The notes: generated from the letters alone by a model not told the origin. Positions 36,543 through 45,337 are shown, counted from the first letter of the stretch. The stretch: 64,000 nt of DNA from Serratia silvae (GCF_023282985.1 NZ_JAGQDC010000004.1:186001-250000); one strand, 5' to 3'. Made by a program: numbers and translations.

Positions 36543-36778
36543 TGCGTTGTCCCTTTTGCCGCAGTGGTTCACATACCCGCACCAGCCGTTATTTAACCGA
36601 GCAGACCAAAGAGGCGTATTACCAGTGCCAGAATATCGACTGTTCCAGCACCTTTAAAACGCGGGAAAGTATTGAGCATGTTATTCAGCGGCCCTTGCCA
36701 CCGGAAACTATTCCGGCACCACCCCCACCGGAACGCCGAACGTTAAACCGCTACGGCAGTAATAATTGCCTGCATTGA
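36539..36778 (+). CDS. Ogr/Delta-family late-gene activator
   Basis: A 79-residue zinc-finger activator of P2/P4-type late promoters. CPFC near the N-terminus, HTRTSRYL, and YYQCQNIDCSSTF give the CxxC...CxxxxC zinc site and match P2 Ogr (72 residues) closely. P4 Delta has two such units; this is a single-unit, Ogr-like form. It binds upstream of late promoters and contacts RNA polymerase alpha. Followed by a strong terminator. Confidence 0.9.
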   Translation: MMRCPFCRSGSHTRTSRYLTEQTKEAYYQCQNIDCSSTFKTRESIEHVIQRPLPPETIPAPPPPERRTLNRYGSNNCLH

Positions 36779-36786
36779 TTAACCAC

Positions 36787-36817
36787 CCCGCATCTTTACC
36801 AGGATGCGGTTTTTTGC
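36787..36817 (+). terminator. Intrinsic terminator after the Ogr-like gene
   Basis: CCGCATC / GATGCGG stem with a short loop, followed by TTTTTT. Confidence 0.85.
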
Positions 36818-36875
36818 TTTCTACCGCTCTCCCGAAAACAGCCTTTTTTCTGGCTAGCCTGCCTCAAACTGCGCG

Positions 36876-36976
36876 TGCATGCATAGAGTGCATGATTTTG
36901 CATGCGTAAAATGCGCGTGTTTAGCCTACCTTGCCCCAGTGCTGGCGCGGCTTGAAGCCCTGCATGCAACTGCATG
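36876..36976. repeat. Cluster of five TGCATG hexamers
   Basis: TGCATG occurs at 36876, 36889, 36899, 36961 and 36971, several extended to GCATGC palindromes, in about 100 bases between convergent genes. Spacing of 10-13 bases inside each group places sites near one helical turn apart. Role unknown; candidates are a regulator- or capsid-terminase-binding array of the satellite. Confidence 0.6.
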
Positions 36977-37045
36977 AAATGCGATACATAAAGCGGGCAG
37001 GCGAGGCGGGGATAGCATTGCGCGCCCAGAAGTTTGAGCGGTTTT

Positions 37046-37744
37046 TCATTTATTAGCTTCCTTTTGTTTAAGAAAAGCCTCTTTAGAGAGTTTTTGGCCT
37101 GCTCTTGCAGTATCTGAAATTATACCAAGGTAGGCATTTTCTTCCGCTGGAGAACTAGCCCCCATTAAACTATTCGCCAGTTCTAAAATAGTTTCTTTGT
37201 TTTCTTGTGAGGTATTCCCATAATTCGCATATTTGTAAGAAAATCTTAACAAGCCACAAATTTCAATAGTTTTTCGCCCTTTATCTGATAGAGGCAAATA
37301 ATATCCAGCAATTTCAATCACTCTAATATTGTCATTGAAATCATCGAAATGGGGGTGGGAAATTATATAATCCCCGCTATTTACAGGTAGTGTTCTTCTA
37401 TTATTATTAACTAGTACTGGCTTATCTCTTTTTTCATTATTACAATCTTTACATGACACACATAGGTTCAAAGGCTCAAAAAGAAATCTAGGGTGTGTAC
37501 TTTTAGGTATAATATGTTCAGCATCCCATGATGCATTATGATTCACCTCTATCCTTTGCTTGCAATATGGGCAAGTATAGTCTTGAGCTATTATATAATG
37601 GTCCTTTATGGCTTTTTTTATATCACAAATATCTCTAGCTTTTGAGTCCCATACATCCCCACTCTTTTCAATATCTGGTAGTCGCTCGAAACGCTGGAAA
37701 GTACCAAGTATTTCACCATTATAAGTAATATGAATTAATGGCAT
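37046..37744 (-). CDS. ptuB: HNH endonuclease, PtuB-like (Septu defence)
   Basis: A 232-residue HNH nuclease. YTCPYCKQRIEV (about residue 53) and LNLCVSCKDCNNEK (about 92) provide the two CxxC zinc knuckles, and WDAEHIIPKSTHPR (about 71) the catalytic His region of the HNH fold. It follows the ATPase gene by 2 bases; ATG at 37744 has GGAG upstream and is preferred to TTG at 37750. The pairing of an SMC-like ATPase with an HNH nuclease is the Septu architecture (PtuA plus PtuB), an anti-phage system in which the nuclease attacks nucleic acid once the ATPase senses infection. No reverse transcriptase is nearby, so it is not a retron-associated form. Confidence 0.72.
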   Translation of the reverse strand: MPLIHITYNGEILGTFQRFERLPDIEKSGDVWDSKARDICDIKKAIKDHYIIAQDYTCPYCKQRIEVNHNASWDAEHIIPKSTHPRFLFEPLNLCVSCKDCNNEKRDKPVLVNNNRRTLPVNSGDYIISHPHFDDFNDNIRVIEIAGYYLPLSDKGRKTIEICGLLRFSYKYANYGNTSQENKETILELANSLMGASSPAEENAYLGIISDTARAGQKLSKEAFLKQKEANK

Positions 37745-37746
37745 AA

Positions 37747-38981
37747 TCAAATCTCCGCAATAACTTTTTGAGCTATTTCAATCAACTTAGAAACTGGATC
37801 TAATGGGTCTATAGTTTCACGTAAAGAGATTATTTTCTTTATCTCATCAGCCTTATTGCTTTTCATATATTCATTAGGTGATGTCAGAAAAGTAATAAGC
37901 TCACGAGTAAGGTATTCATTTTTATACCCAGGAGCTAAAAAAAGATTAGCTAGCTGAAAGTCGGAAGATTTTTTAACATATTCTGATGCGCTTACCAGTT
38001 CATCATTTTTTATCGTGTAAATATAAGATCTAAATGGATCCAGTTTGGAAACGACTTGAGGCGAATGAGTTGCAATAACAAAGAGACAAGAGTTATATCT
38101 TTCAAAAATTCTCATCAATAAAGATATGTATTTCTCTTGCCATTCTGGATGTAGACTTATCTCTGGCTCATCAATGAGGATTAAAGATCTATTGCAAATA
38201 TTTGTTGCTATACCTAACAAAGATAAGAGAATGCATTGCTCTCCTGAACTTGCAAGTCTTAGTGACATCCAGCCAAAGCTTTTTTTTCTATTCTGAAATC
38301 TATCAGTTTTATTAAATTAAACTCTAATAATGTTAGAAGATTAGCATTAATATTATCGGCATGGCCTCTTTTACTTTTTAAATACGCTCCACCACCTATT
38401 TTCAACCCCACCTTGAAATTTTTGTTCGAGTCGGTAGAATAAATCAAAAAATCGGCCGCCCACTTTATTCTTTCCAAATCATCATAAGTGAGTTCAACCG
38501 TTTTTTCACCAAGTCCTAGCCCTAGGCTAGAAATAACTTTATCTGTAGGATTATTAGCGAGATCATAATAGTTAAACATCCCTTGACTGGCTTTGAAAAC
38601 ATATTCCACCTCTGAAGAAGCGCCTAGAAATGAAAGAATCCTTTCAATATGCCTATAATTGTTCTTATGTTGATCTAACAATCCTATTGAAGCGGAACTT
38701 ATCAAGGATAAAATAGAGTTTCCAGCCCCTCCACCTTTCACACCAACATAGTTATATGTAATGTTATTATATTTTTTCCTAATTGGAAACTTGTCAAATG
38801 GACTAGTAGATACAGCAATGACGTTTTTATAATTATAATCATCAGCACGTTCAATTAAATCAACCAATAGTCTACTTTTACCTTCACCATTTTGCCCTAA
38901 AATAACTACAGACCTATTTTCATAACTTTGACCGACCCTCTTTAATAGGTGATTAGATTTTGAATGTTTTTCATAATTCAT
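37747..38981 (-). CDS. ptuA: SMC/ABC-like ATPase, PtuA-like, in two frames joined at a slippery A8 run
   Basis: Two overlapping frames make one ATPase. The first (38981-38259) carries Walker A GQNGEGKSRLL near residue 30. The second (38268-37747) carries the ABC signature LASSGEQ, Walker B LILIDEPEISLHPEWQ and the H-loop VIATHSPQ. Neither half is complete alone. The zero frame reads A AAA AAA at 38286-38280, and a -1 slip there leads straight into KKSFGWMSLRLASSGEQ, giving a 411-residue product of normal PtuA size. The start overlaps the integrase stop by 11 bases. The split may be programmed frameshifting, transcriptional slippage, or an inactivating indel; the sequence alone cannot decide. 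Confidence 0.72.
38280..38286 (-). promoter_or_regulatory. Candidate -1 frameshift heptamer A AAA AAA in ptuA
   Basis: On the minus strand the run AAAAAAAA (38287-38280) is read GAA AAA AAA in frame 0, so the last seven As form a canonical X XXY YYZ site. Slipping by -1 enters the frame that encodes the rest of the ATPase. The second frame also has its own ATG at 38268 overlapping the first stop. Confidence 0.6.
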
Positions 38982-40155
38982 CTTTAACTCCTTTTAACAC
39001 AAACTCACTATAAAATTGAAGCATTACTCGTCTTTTTTCCAAGTATTGAGCATGATTATATGTTCCCCGGATACTATTCTTATCCACATGCGCCAATTGT
39101 AGCTCAATCCACGCACTATCAAACCCCTGCTCATGCAGGATAGTAGACATTGTGTGTCTAAAACCGTGACCAGTAGCTCGTCCCTTGTATCCTAGCAGCT
39201 CAATTACCTGATTCACACTTTCCTTACTTATAGGTTTTCTGCGGTTGTTGCGTCCAATAAAAATATAAGGGTAGTGACCAGTGATCGGCTGTAGCTGTTT
39301 GAACAGCTCCATAACCTGCGTGGATAACGGCACAATATGGGGGCGGCGCATTTTCATACGTTCGGCGGGAACCTCCCAGATTGCGCGCTCAAAATCGATT
39401 TCGCCCCAGGTAGCAAAGCGCATTTCTTGTGTACGCACGCCGGTCAGCATCACGATCTTAGCGGCGTTCTTGGTAATAATGCTACCGGTATAGCCTTCTA
39501 AATCTTTTACGAAGTAAGGCAGCTCTTCGGCTGAAAGGAACGGGTGGTGTTGTTGCTTTGGAACAGCCAATGCACTGGCGAGATCTGGAGCGGGGTTGTA
39601 CTCCGCCCTACCGGTGATAATCGCATAGCGGAACACTTCTCCGCACCGCTGGCGCACTTTGCGAGTTTTCTCTAGTGCTCCCCTCTTCTCAATGCGCCGA
39701 AGCACTTCTAACAGTTCCAGGGGCTTAATTTCAGAAATCGGCCGCTTGCCGATATAGGGGAAAACATCAGCCTCAAAGGTGCTCATGATTTCCTCACGAT
39801 AACCCAGTGACCAGCGATCTGCCTTAGCCGTATGCCATTCGCGGCTGATAACTTCAAATGAGTTCTCGGCGGAGAGTTTCTGAGCCAGCTTTGCAGCCTT
39901 TTTCACTTCACCTGGATCAATCCCTTCAGAAACTTGTTTACGCGCCACCTCACGCTTTGAACGCGCTTCAGCAAGGGAAACTAAGTCATAGGTGCCAAAT
40001 GACATCAGCCTAGCCTTACCGGCATAGCGATAGCGAAAACGCCAACCTTTACTACCACTGGGTTCGATCAGGAGTGAAAGGCCTTGGCCGTCGTTGAGTG
40101 TATAGGCTTTCTCTTGGGGTTTGGCACGGCGGATTTGTAAGTCAGTTAGCGGCAT
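38971..40155 (-). CDS. int: P4-type tyrosine integrase at selC
   Basis: A 394-residue tyrosine recombinase of the P4 integrase group (N-terminal DUF4102-type arm-binding domain, MPLTDLQIRRAKPQEK). Catalytic residues are visible: Arg in TGVRTQEM, His-x-x-Arg in HGFRHTMS, His in LAHVDKN, and the Tyr in GTYNHAQY. It ends 162 bases from, and on the same strand as, the selC tRNA, the integration site. It would insert or excise the element by recombination at the tRNA 3' end. Its stop overlaps the ATPase start, so the defence pair is transcribed with int. Confidence 0.92.
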   Translation of the reverse strand: MPLTDLQIRRAKPQEKAYTLNDGQGLSLLIEPSGSKGWRFRYRYAGKARLMSFGTYDLVSLAEARSKREVARKQVSEGIDPGEVKKAAKLAQKLSAENSFEVISREWHTAKADRWSLGYREEIMSTFEADVFPYIGKRPISEIKPLELLEVLRRIEKRGALEKTRKVRQRCGEVFRYAIITGRAEYNPAPDLASALAVPKQQHHPFLSAEELPYFVKDLEGYTGSIITKNAAKIVMLTGVRTQEMRFATWGEIDFERAIWEVPAERMKMRRPHIVPLSTQVMELFKQLQPITGHYPYIFIGRNNRRKPISKESVNQVIELLGYKGRATGHGFRHTMSTILHEQGFDSAWIELQLAHVDKNSIRGTYNHAQYLEKRRVMLQFYSEFVLKGVKDEL

Positions 40156-40317
40156 GTGTATAGCTCAAAGATGTATAGTCAAAATCTATACCCATCAGTA
40201 TACACATTTTTCACGGATTTAGAGAGAAACCCTCGGACATCCTCGGACATAAAATCACGGTAACCATTGGTTTTATTGTTGTTTTTTGGATTTATCGGGA
40301 GGTATTCGGACAAGCTT

Positions 40318-40412
40318 TGGCGGAAGATCACAGGAGTCGAACCTGCCCAGGACCGCTGGCGGCCCCAACTGGATTTGAAGTCCAGCCGCCCCACCGGGGA
40401 CGAGGATCTTCC
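40318..40412 (-). tRNA. selC: tRNA-Sec (UCA anticodon)
   Basis: A 95-base gene, the reverse complement beginning GGAAGATC and ending GATCTTCCGCCA, with the long variable arm and 8-bp acceptor stem of selenocysteine tRNA. Anticodon TCA lies at 40376-40378 (plus-strand TGA). CCA is encoded. It is charged with serine, converted by SelA and delivered by SelB, both encoded 10 kb away. A TATAAT box lies 25 bases upstream (plus-strand positions 40438-40443). Its 3' end is the attachment site for the integrase element to the left; the tRNA is intact. Confidence 0.97.
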
Positions 40413-40586
40413 TCTGGAAACAGGAAGCAAGTCGCAGATTATAGCGCGAATCCCCCACGGTGCTAAGGAGGAATTCATGTTTCCGCGATCCCCTTCTTAC
40501 ACTTGCTCTCCCACACAAAACTCCCGCCTTTTATCTGCTACCCTAGCCGAGCCCGGGTTATTAACCCGTACATTGCTGGAGATGCT

Positions 40587-41171
40587 ATGACCAAGAAAGT
40601 TGCCGTCCTGCTGAGCGAAGGATTTGAAGAGGCCGAGGCGGTTATCGTGATCGACGTGTTACGTCGTATGGAGATAGAGGTAGAACTGCTGTCCTGCCAG
40701 GATAGGCTGGAGCTGCGCAGCTATCACCAGATACGTATGTTTGCCGATGCTCTGTTGGAACGCCGTATGGATCAACTGTACGATGCCGTAGTGATCCCCG
40801 GTGGGCCGCAGGCTACCGCCGCAATGGCGGAAAACGAGCTGGTGGTGGAGTTTATCCGCCGCCACGATCGTGCCGCCAAGCTGATATGCCCGCTGTGTTC
40901 TGCCGCCGCTCGCGTGCTGGCTGCCAACAAACTGCTGCAAGGTCGCCGTTATGTCTGTTCTGGCGATCTGCATCAGGAGATCGAAGATGGTACCTACGTG
41001 GCTGAAAGGGTTGTGGAAGATGGCAATCTGATCAGTGGCCAAGGGTTGGGGGCCGCGTTTGATTTTGCCTTCACCGTGGCCTACCGCCTGACCGGCGATC
41101 GCACTACCACGCAAGAGCAAGCCGTACATATCTATCACGAAAACTGGCAAGCCCCACAGGCAGTGCATTAA
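40587..41171 (+). CDS. DJ-1/PfpI family protein
   Basis: A 194-residue single-domain DJ-1/PfpI protein. GFEEAEA with the conserved Glu lies at residues 12-18; the nucleophile-elbow region reads [14 protein letters not shown] (about residue 100), so a Cys is present although the sequence around it differs from YajL. Such proteins act in the cytosol as chaperones, deglycases or glyoxalases. ATG at 40587 with GGAG upstream is preferred to the long frame from 40503. Precise activity is unknown. Confidence 0.88.
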   Translation: MTKKVAVLLSEGFEEAEAVIVIDVLRRMEIEVELLSCQDRLELRSYHQIRMFADALLERRMDQLYDAVVIPGGPQATAAMAENELVVEFIRRHDRAAKLICPLCSAAARVLAANKLLQGRRYVCSGDLHQEIEDGTYVAERVVEDGNLISGQGLGAAFDFAFTVAYRLTGDRTTTQEQAVHIYHENWQAPQAVH

Positions 41172-41257
41172 TCGCTACTGCTGCTAACTAGGCGCGGCAC
41201 AGTTTGCGCTTTCCGGTCGTTTACCGGGAACGAAAATTGTTACCGCGCTTTCTGTTA

Positions 41258-42604
41258 TTACTGACTCAGTAACGCCTTCACATCCAGCAAAATAAACTCG
41301 TTATCGTCCGCCACGTTGGGTTCGCGGCTGGAAGAGAACGGGAAGTTATTATCGTTCCCCACGATGATATGACTGCCATCCACCACGTCGACATTCTCGA
41401 TAGTGAAGAACGGGAAGGTCAGGACACCGTTATTCAGCGGTTTACGCGCCAGCTTCTGTGGGTCCTGAATGTTCAGCAAATCGATATACGCCAGTTTTTC
41501 GACCGGTTTGCCGACGTTGTCGTCGGAAAACGCTATTTTGTAGACCCGTTTGAATTTGGCGATCTGGCTGAAGCAGTTATCCGTCGGTGCGCCTGCCGCA
41601 CAGGCTTTATTGGCGGTGCCTTCACCATTATCACGTTCGATCACCAGCCCGTGGGTGGCATCGATCATATTGAAATCACCGATAGCATTCTGGTTATCTT
41701 CCAATACGTACTGCCAGCTGCGTCCAGTCCATGCCTGCTGTTTGACATCAAACTCCAGCACCCGCAGGTAGCGTTTGCCCGCCACGTTCTCAAACTGTTC
41801 GCCGTCCCACAGCGCCCCTTCCAGCAGGGGATACAGCTTGCTGCCATCCGGTGATACCGCCATTCCTTCAAAGCCCTTGGAACGCGCAACCTGGAAGTTC
41901 TGCTTGCCGTCCGGCGCACCTGGCAGCGTCAGCGTCGGGTTATCCGGCGATTTCACTACCTTGCCGTCAACTTGGGTATCAAATACCGCCAGCACCTTGC
42001 CGTTCAGATCCGCTTTAACCAGGTAAGGGCCAAATTCATCGCCGATCCAGAGGGCATCGTCGGCAAACTGGAAGCTTTCCGGGTCGAAATCGCTGCCGGT
42101 CAGGTAACGTTTGTCGGTGCTTTCATTGACGATATGGAACGGGACCTTTTTATCGGGATCGTGCAGGAACAGCGTTTTTAGCGGCGTTACCGTACCTTGC
42201 TTGAAGTCGATACGGTAATGGTTGAGATACAGCATGGCGTCCGGCGAGTTGGCTTTGCTGCCAAAGCCGTTATCGGTCAGCACCCAGTAGGTGCCATCCG
42301 GCATGTGTTTGATACCGGAGTGCCCCTGCAACGGCTGGCCATTGATGGGTAGCCCGATGCCGGTCAGCCGATCCGCAGATTTCCCCGCTACGCTTCCCAG
42401 TTCGGTGATGCGTTTGCCACTGGTGTATTTACCGCTCTGTTGCAGATCGGTTGGTGCATCCTGGGGGGCCGTGACGCTGGACTTCACCGGTAATACGGCG
42501 TGCCCGGCCAGCACGGCGGGAACCTCCTGAGCCTGCGCCCATAGCGTGGTGCTGAATGCCAAGCAACTGGTCAGCAGTGCCAGGCGGGATGGTAAATTAT
42601 GCAT
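41258..42604 (-). CDS. Secreted esterase-like phytase-family protein
   Basis: A 448-residue protein with a Sec signal peptide (residues 1-25, cleavage likely after AQA). It matches the phytase-like esterase domain family in layout: GHSGIKHMPDGTYWVLTDNGFG (about residue 95, in two halves), PESFQFADDALWIGDEFGPYLV, GFEGMAVSPDGSKLYPLLEG, IDATHGLVIERDNGEG and FTIENVDVVDGSHIIVGNDNNFPFSSSR (pieces), which are strands and acidic loops of a beta-propeller. Probable periplasmic or exported phosphoesterase. The start at 42604 has AGGGA upstream; the frame extends to 42694 without support. Confidence 0.85.
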   Translation of the reverse strand: MHNLPSRLALLTSCLAFSTTLWAQAQEVPAVLAGHAVLPVKSSVTAPQDAPTDLQQSGKYTSGKRITELGSVAGKSADRLTGIGLPINGQPLQGHSGIKHMPDGTYWVLTDNGFGSKANSPDAMLYLNHYRIDFKQGTVTPLKTLFLHDPDKKVPFHIVNESTDKRYLTGSDFDPESFQFADDALWIGDEFGPYLVKADLNGKVLAVFDTQVDGKVVKSPDNPTLTLPGAPDGKQNFQVARSKGFEGMAVSPDGSKLYPLLEGALWDGEQFENVAGKRYLRVLEFDVKQQAWTGRSWQYVLEDNQNAIGDFNMIDATHGLVIERDNGEGTANKACAAGAPTDNCFSQIAKFKRVYKIAFSDDNVGKPVEKLAYIDLLNIQDPQKLARKPLNNGVLTFPFFTIENVDVVDGSHIIVGNDNNFPFSSSREPNVADDNEFILLDVKALLSQ

Positions 42605-42844
42605 ATTATGAATTCCCTGGTGATGGTTTTGCCCAAAGGTAAAAAGCAACGCCACTATAGGGAGCCGTAATGACAGAAATATTATGTGCCGCAACTCTGC
42701 CTATAGCTGCAGCAATAGGGTCTGGGCGCCACGTCATGCAGCCTCATCCCGTCCGTTGCTGCCATCATGATGGCCGTTTTTGACCTTCTTTCAGACTGAT
42801 TACTGGCTCAGTATGGTCTTATACCAAATTGAGGAGGGCCGAAA

Positions 42845-43396
42845 ATGTCACGTAGCGCGCTATTGATCATCGATGTTCAACAATCTTTTCAACACCGCCC
42901 GTTCTGGCAGGAAGACGATCTGCCTGCGTTTCAACAGGCTCTTACTCGCCTGATCGCGGGTTGCCAGCAGCAAGGGGTGCCGCTGGTCGACGTGTTCCAC
43001 ATCTCGCCTGAAGGGCCGTTCTCTTTAGCGTCCGGCTATGTGAAACACCTGCCGTTTCTGAGCCATCAGGCCGACATTACGTTCCACAAACAGGTACATA
43101 ACGCGCTGACCGAATCTGGCCTGGATGCCTGGTTACGTGAACGCCAGATCGACCATCTGATCATCAGCGGTATTCGCACTGAGCAATGCTGTGAAACCAC
43201 CACCCGCGTCGCCTCGGATCTGGGCTATAAAGTGACGTTTGTGACCGAAGCCACGCTCACTTTCCCGATGCATCACCCGGACGGCAGCCTCTTTACCCCC
43301 GAGCAGCTAAAGCGGCATACTGAAACCGTGCTGGTCGACCGCTTTGCCACCATTGCCAGCGTCGATGAAGCATTGACGCAACTTTCACAGGAATAA
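42845..43396 (+). CDS. Isochorismatase-family cysteine hydrolase
   Basis: A 183-residue hydrolase of the isochorismatase/nicotinamidase superfamily. The triad is visible: Asp9 in LLIIDVQQSF, Lys81 in TFHKQVHN, and Cys115 in GIRTEQCCETTTR. It cleaves amide or vinyl-ether bonds of small cytosolic metabolites. GAGGAGGG precedes the ATG. The downstream regulator begins 2 bases after its stop, a common pair in which the regulator senses the substrate. Confidence 0.9.
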   Translation: MSRSALLIIDVQQSFQHRPFWQEDDLPAFQQALTRLIAGCQQQGVPLVDVFHISPEGPFSLASGYVKHLPFLSHQADITFHKQVHNALTESGLDAWLRERQIDHLIISGIRTEQCCETTTRVASDLGYKVTFVTEATLTFPMHHPDGSLFTPEQLKRHTETVLVDRFATIASVDEALTQLSQE

Positions 43397-43398
43397 TC

Positions 43399-44316
43399 AT
43401 GCCCAAGGCCGTTTACTTTCTGATGCTCCCCAACGTGCTGTTACTGGATGTCAGCGGCCCGGCAGAGGTACTGCGGCTTGCCGGGCTGTTCCAACAGCAC
43501 TATGTCAGCCCGGTGCCACAAATTACCTGTTCCATCGGCATGACCATCGGCCAACTGGCTCCCTTACCGCAACAGTGGAACGAAGGGGATATTCTGGTGA
43601 TACCGGGTGTAGCGGACTCAACGCATTATTTTGCTACCGAGGAGGCAGCTCAGGCTCTAGCTTGGCTCCGTACGTTGAGTCCGGCTTTGGCCCAACGGCA
43701 GGTTGACCTGGTATGCGTCTGTTCCGGCGCACTGTTGGCCGCCCAGGCAGGATTGCTCGATGACTATCATTGCACCACCCACCACGCCGTAATCGACCGT
43801 CTGCGCCAGCAGGCACCAGCCGCGCTGGTGAAGGAAAACCGGATTTTTGTTGAGGATCGCGGCGTGTTTACCAGCGCGGGTATCACCGCCGGTATCGATC
43901 TGGCCCTGCACCTGGTCAATCAACACTGCGGTGCTGACCGCGCGCTAGAGGTTGCCCGTGAGATGGTGGTTTATTTCCGCCGCTCCGGCGACGATCCGCA
44001 GCTTTCCCCATGGTTACGCTATCGCAATCATCTGCATCCTGCCGTGCACCGGGCGCAGGATGTGATGGCCGCCGAGCCTGAGGCCGAGTGGTCGGTCCCC
44101 CTGGTGGCAGAGAAAGCCCACGTCAGCAGCCGCCATCTGGCCCGGCTGTTCCGTCTGCATATTGGCCTCAGCGTACGGGAATATCATGAACAACTGCGGC
44201 TGGCGGTCGCACAGCAACGGCTGCAACAGGGCTACGGTCTGGAAAAAGCCGCGCTGACCGCAGGTTTCTCCTCTGGTCGCCAACTGCGGCGGGCGCAGCA
44301 GCGCTGGCAGGCTTAA
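43399..44316 (+). CDS. GlxA-like AraC regulator with DJ-1/PfpI domain
   Basis: A 305-residue regulator. Residues 1-195 form a DJ-1/PfpI-like sensor domain (LLLDVSGPAEVLRLA; LVCVCSGALLAAQAGLL with a Cys at the elbow). Residues 215-305 form an AraC helix-turn-helix pair (LVAEKAHVSSRHLARLFR; ALTAGFSSGRQLRRAQQ). Likely controls the adjacent cysteine hydrolase gene. Its last 4 bases overlap the convergent wecH stop. Confidence 0.9.
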   Translation: MPKAVYFLMLPNVLLLDVSGPAEVLRLAGLFQQHYVSPVPQITCSIGMTIGQLAPLPQQWNEGDILVIPGVADSTHYFATEEAAQALAWLRTLSPALAQRQVDLVCVCSGALLAAQAGLLDDYHCTTHHAVIDRLRQQAPAALVKENRIFVEDRGVFTSAGITAGIDLALHLVNQHCGADRALEVAREMVVYFRRSGDDPQLSPWLRYRNHLHPAVHRAQDVMAAEPEAEWSVPLVAEKAHVSSRHLARLFRLHIGLSVREYHEQLRLAVAQQRLQQGYGLEKAALTAGFSSGRQLRRAQQRWQA

Positions 44317-45305
44317 GACACCAGCCGCCGGGTATCCACTTGCTGTAACCCCATCGACAACAGCAGGCTCACGCCAAGTGCCACGCCAAACACCCAGAAG
44401 ATATCCAGCAGCGGATAGGCCGGAAACTCCCAGTGGCGGTTACGCATCAGGTTGATGATCAGGGCGTGAAAACCGTAGATCGTCAGCGAATGACGGGAGA
44501 TCACGCCTAACCAGCCTATCGGGTTCGGCAGGCAGTTCTTGCACCACACCAGCAACGAGACCGCCGCCACAAACACCAAGGGGCCGGTGTACATATAAAA
44601 GGTATCGGCGAAGCTGCCGTTGATAAACATCTGGCTTTTGGTGCCGCGGATAATCAGTACCACGCTCGCGACAAAACCCAGTACCGCCAGCAGGCTCACG
44701 CTGCGCCGTTGGGTGGCCATCATGCCAAGCGCCCGTCCAGCCAGGGCATACAGCAGGTAATAGAAGGTATCACCATAGATATACAGGTTCACCGGCAGCA
44801 GGTGCACATTATCCAGGGTCATCTTGCTGGTATTGGGGTTGGCGATAATCGCCAGAATGACAATCACCCCGGCCAGATAGCGGCTAGAAACCGGTTTGAC
44901 GCTGATCAGCGGTGAGAGCAGATAGACCACCGCAATGGCGTAAAAGAACCATAGGTGATAAAACACCGGCTTTTGCAGGATGGCATGCAACGAGGGCCAA
45001 AAGCCGATGCGGGTAAAGCAGGCAATATAAATCAAGGCTATGGCGCTGTAGAACAAAATACAGCAGATAATGCGGATAAAGTGTTTTTGGTTGGCGCTGC
45101 GCTCACCAAAAAACAGAAAGCCGGAAATCATAAAGAACAGCGGTACCGAAACCCGTGAAAGCGAGTTCAAGACATTAGCCATATCCCAGTTATGTTCACC
45201 CACTGCCATACCGTTGGTGACGTAGTAGGTGGTAGCGTGGATCATCACCACCATCATGCACGCCAGCGCACGCAAATTATCTATCCAACCAATTTTATTG
45301 CTCAT
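44313..45305 (-). CDS. wecH: O-acetyltransferase WecH (acyltransferase 3 family)
   Basis: A 330-residue multi-pass inner-membrane acyltransferase, strongly resembling E. coli WecH (YiaH, 331 residues). Shared are IDNLRALACMMVVMIH near the start with the catalytic His, SRVSVPLFFMISGFLFFGERSA, LLQKPVFYHLWFF-like segment and the terminal DTRRLVS. WecH O-acetylates enterobacterial common antigen residues. About ten hydrophobic helices are visible. The upstream region contains an ERIC. Confidence 0.93.
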   Translation of the reverse strand: MSNKIGWIDNLRALACMMVVMIHATTYYVTNGMAVGEHNWDMANVLNSLSRVSVPLFFMISGFLFFGERSANQKHFIRIICCILFYSAIALIYIACFTRIGFWPSLHAILQKPVFYHLWFFYAIAVVYLLSPLISVKPVSSRYLAGVIVILAIIANPNTSKMTLDNVHLLPVNLYIYGDTFYYLLYALAGRALGMMATQRRSVSLLAVLGFVASVVLIIRGTKSQMFINGSFADTFYMYTGPLVFVAAVSLLVWCKNCLPNPIGWLGVISRHSLTIYGFHALIINLMRNRHWEFPAYPLLDIFWVFGVALGVSLLLSMGLQQVDTRRLVS

Positions 45306-45337
45306 TGCTGCCCGTCAGTTGCCTATAATTCTGTCAT

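Larger units (their letters stand above)
35740..40317. mobile_element. Reduced P4-type satellite/integrative element at selC
   Basis: A tyrosine integrase next to the 3' end of selC, Ogr/Delta and Psu-like genes, and P4-alpha-type iterons mark this as a P4-family phage satellite. The right edge is the selC 3' end, which serves as the attachment site for this integrase group. The left edge is not fixed: I could not find a repeat of the selC 3' end to the left, so the boundary given is a minimum. The alpha primase/helicase, Sid and most early genes are missing. Its cargo position between psu/delta and int carries a Septu-like pair. Confidence 0.75.

Noticed and set aside
33990-38000. Left attachment repeat of the selC satellite
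   Set aside because: Scanned for copies of the selC 3' end (GATCTTCCGCCA and reverse complement) left of the integrase and found none convincing, so no att feature is reported.
37046-38981. Retron with PtuAB-type effectors
   Set aside because: No reverse transcriptase gene and no msr-like structure seen near the ATPase-HNH pair.
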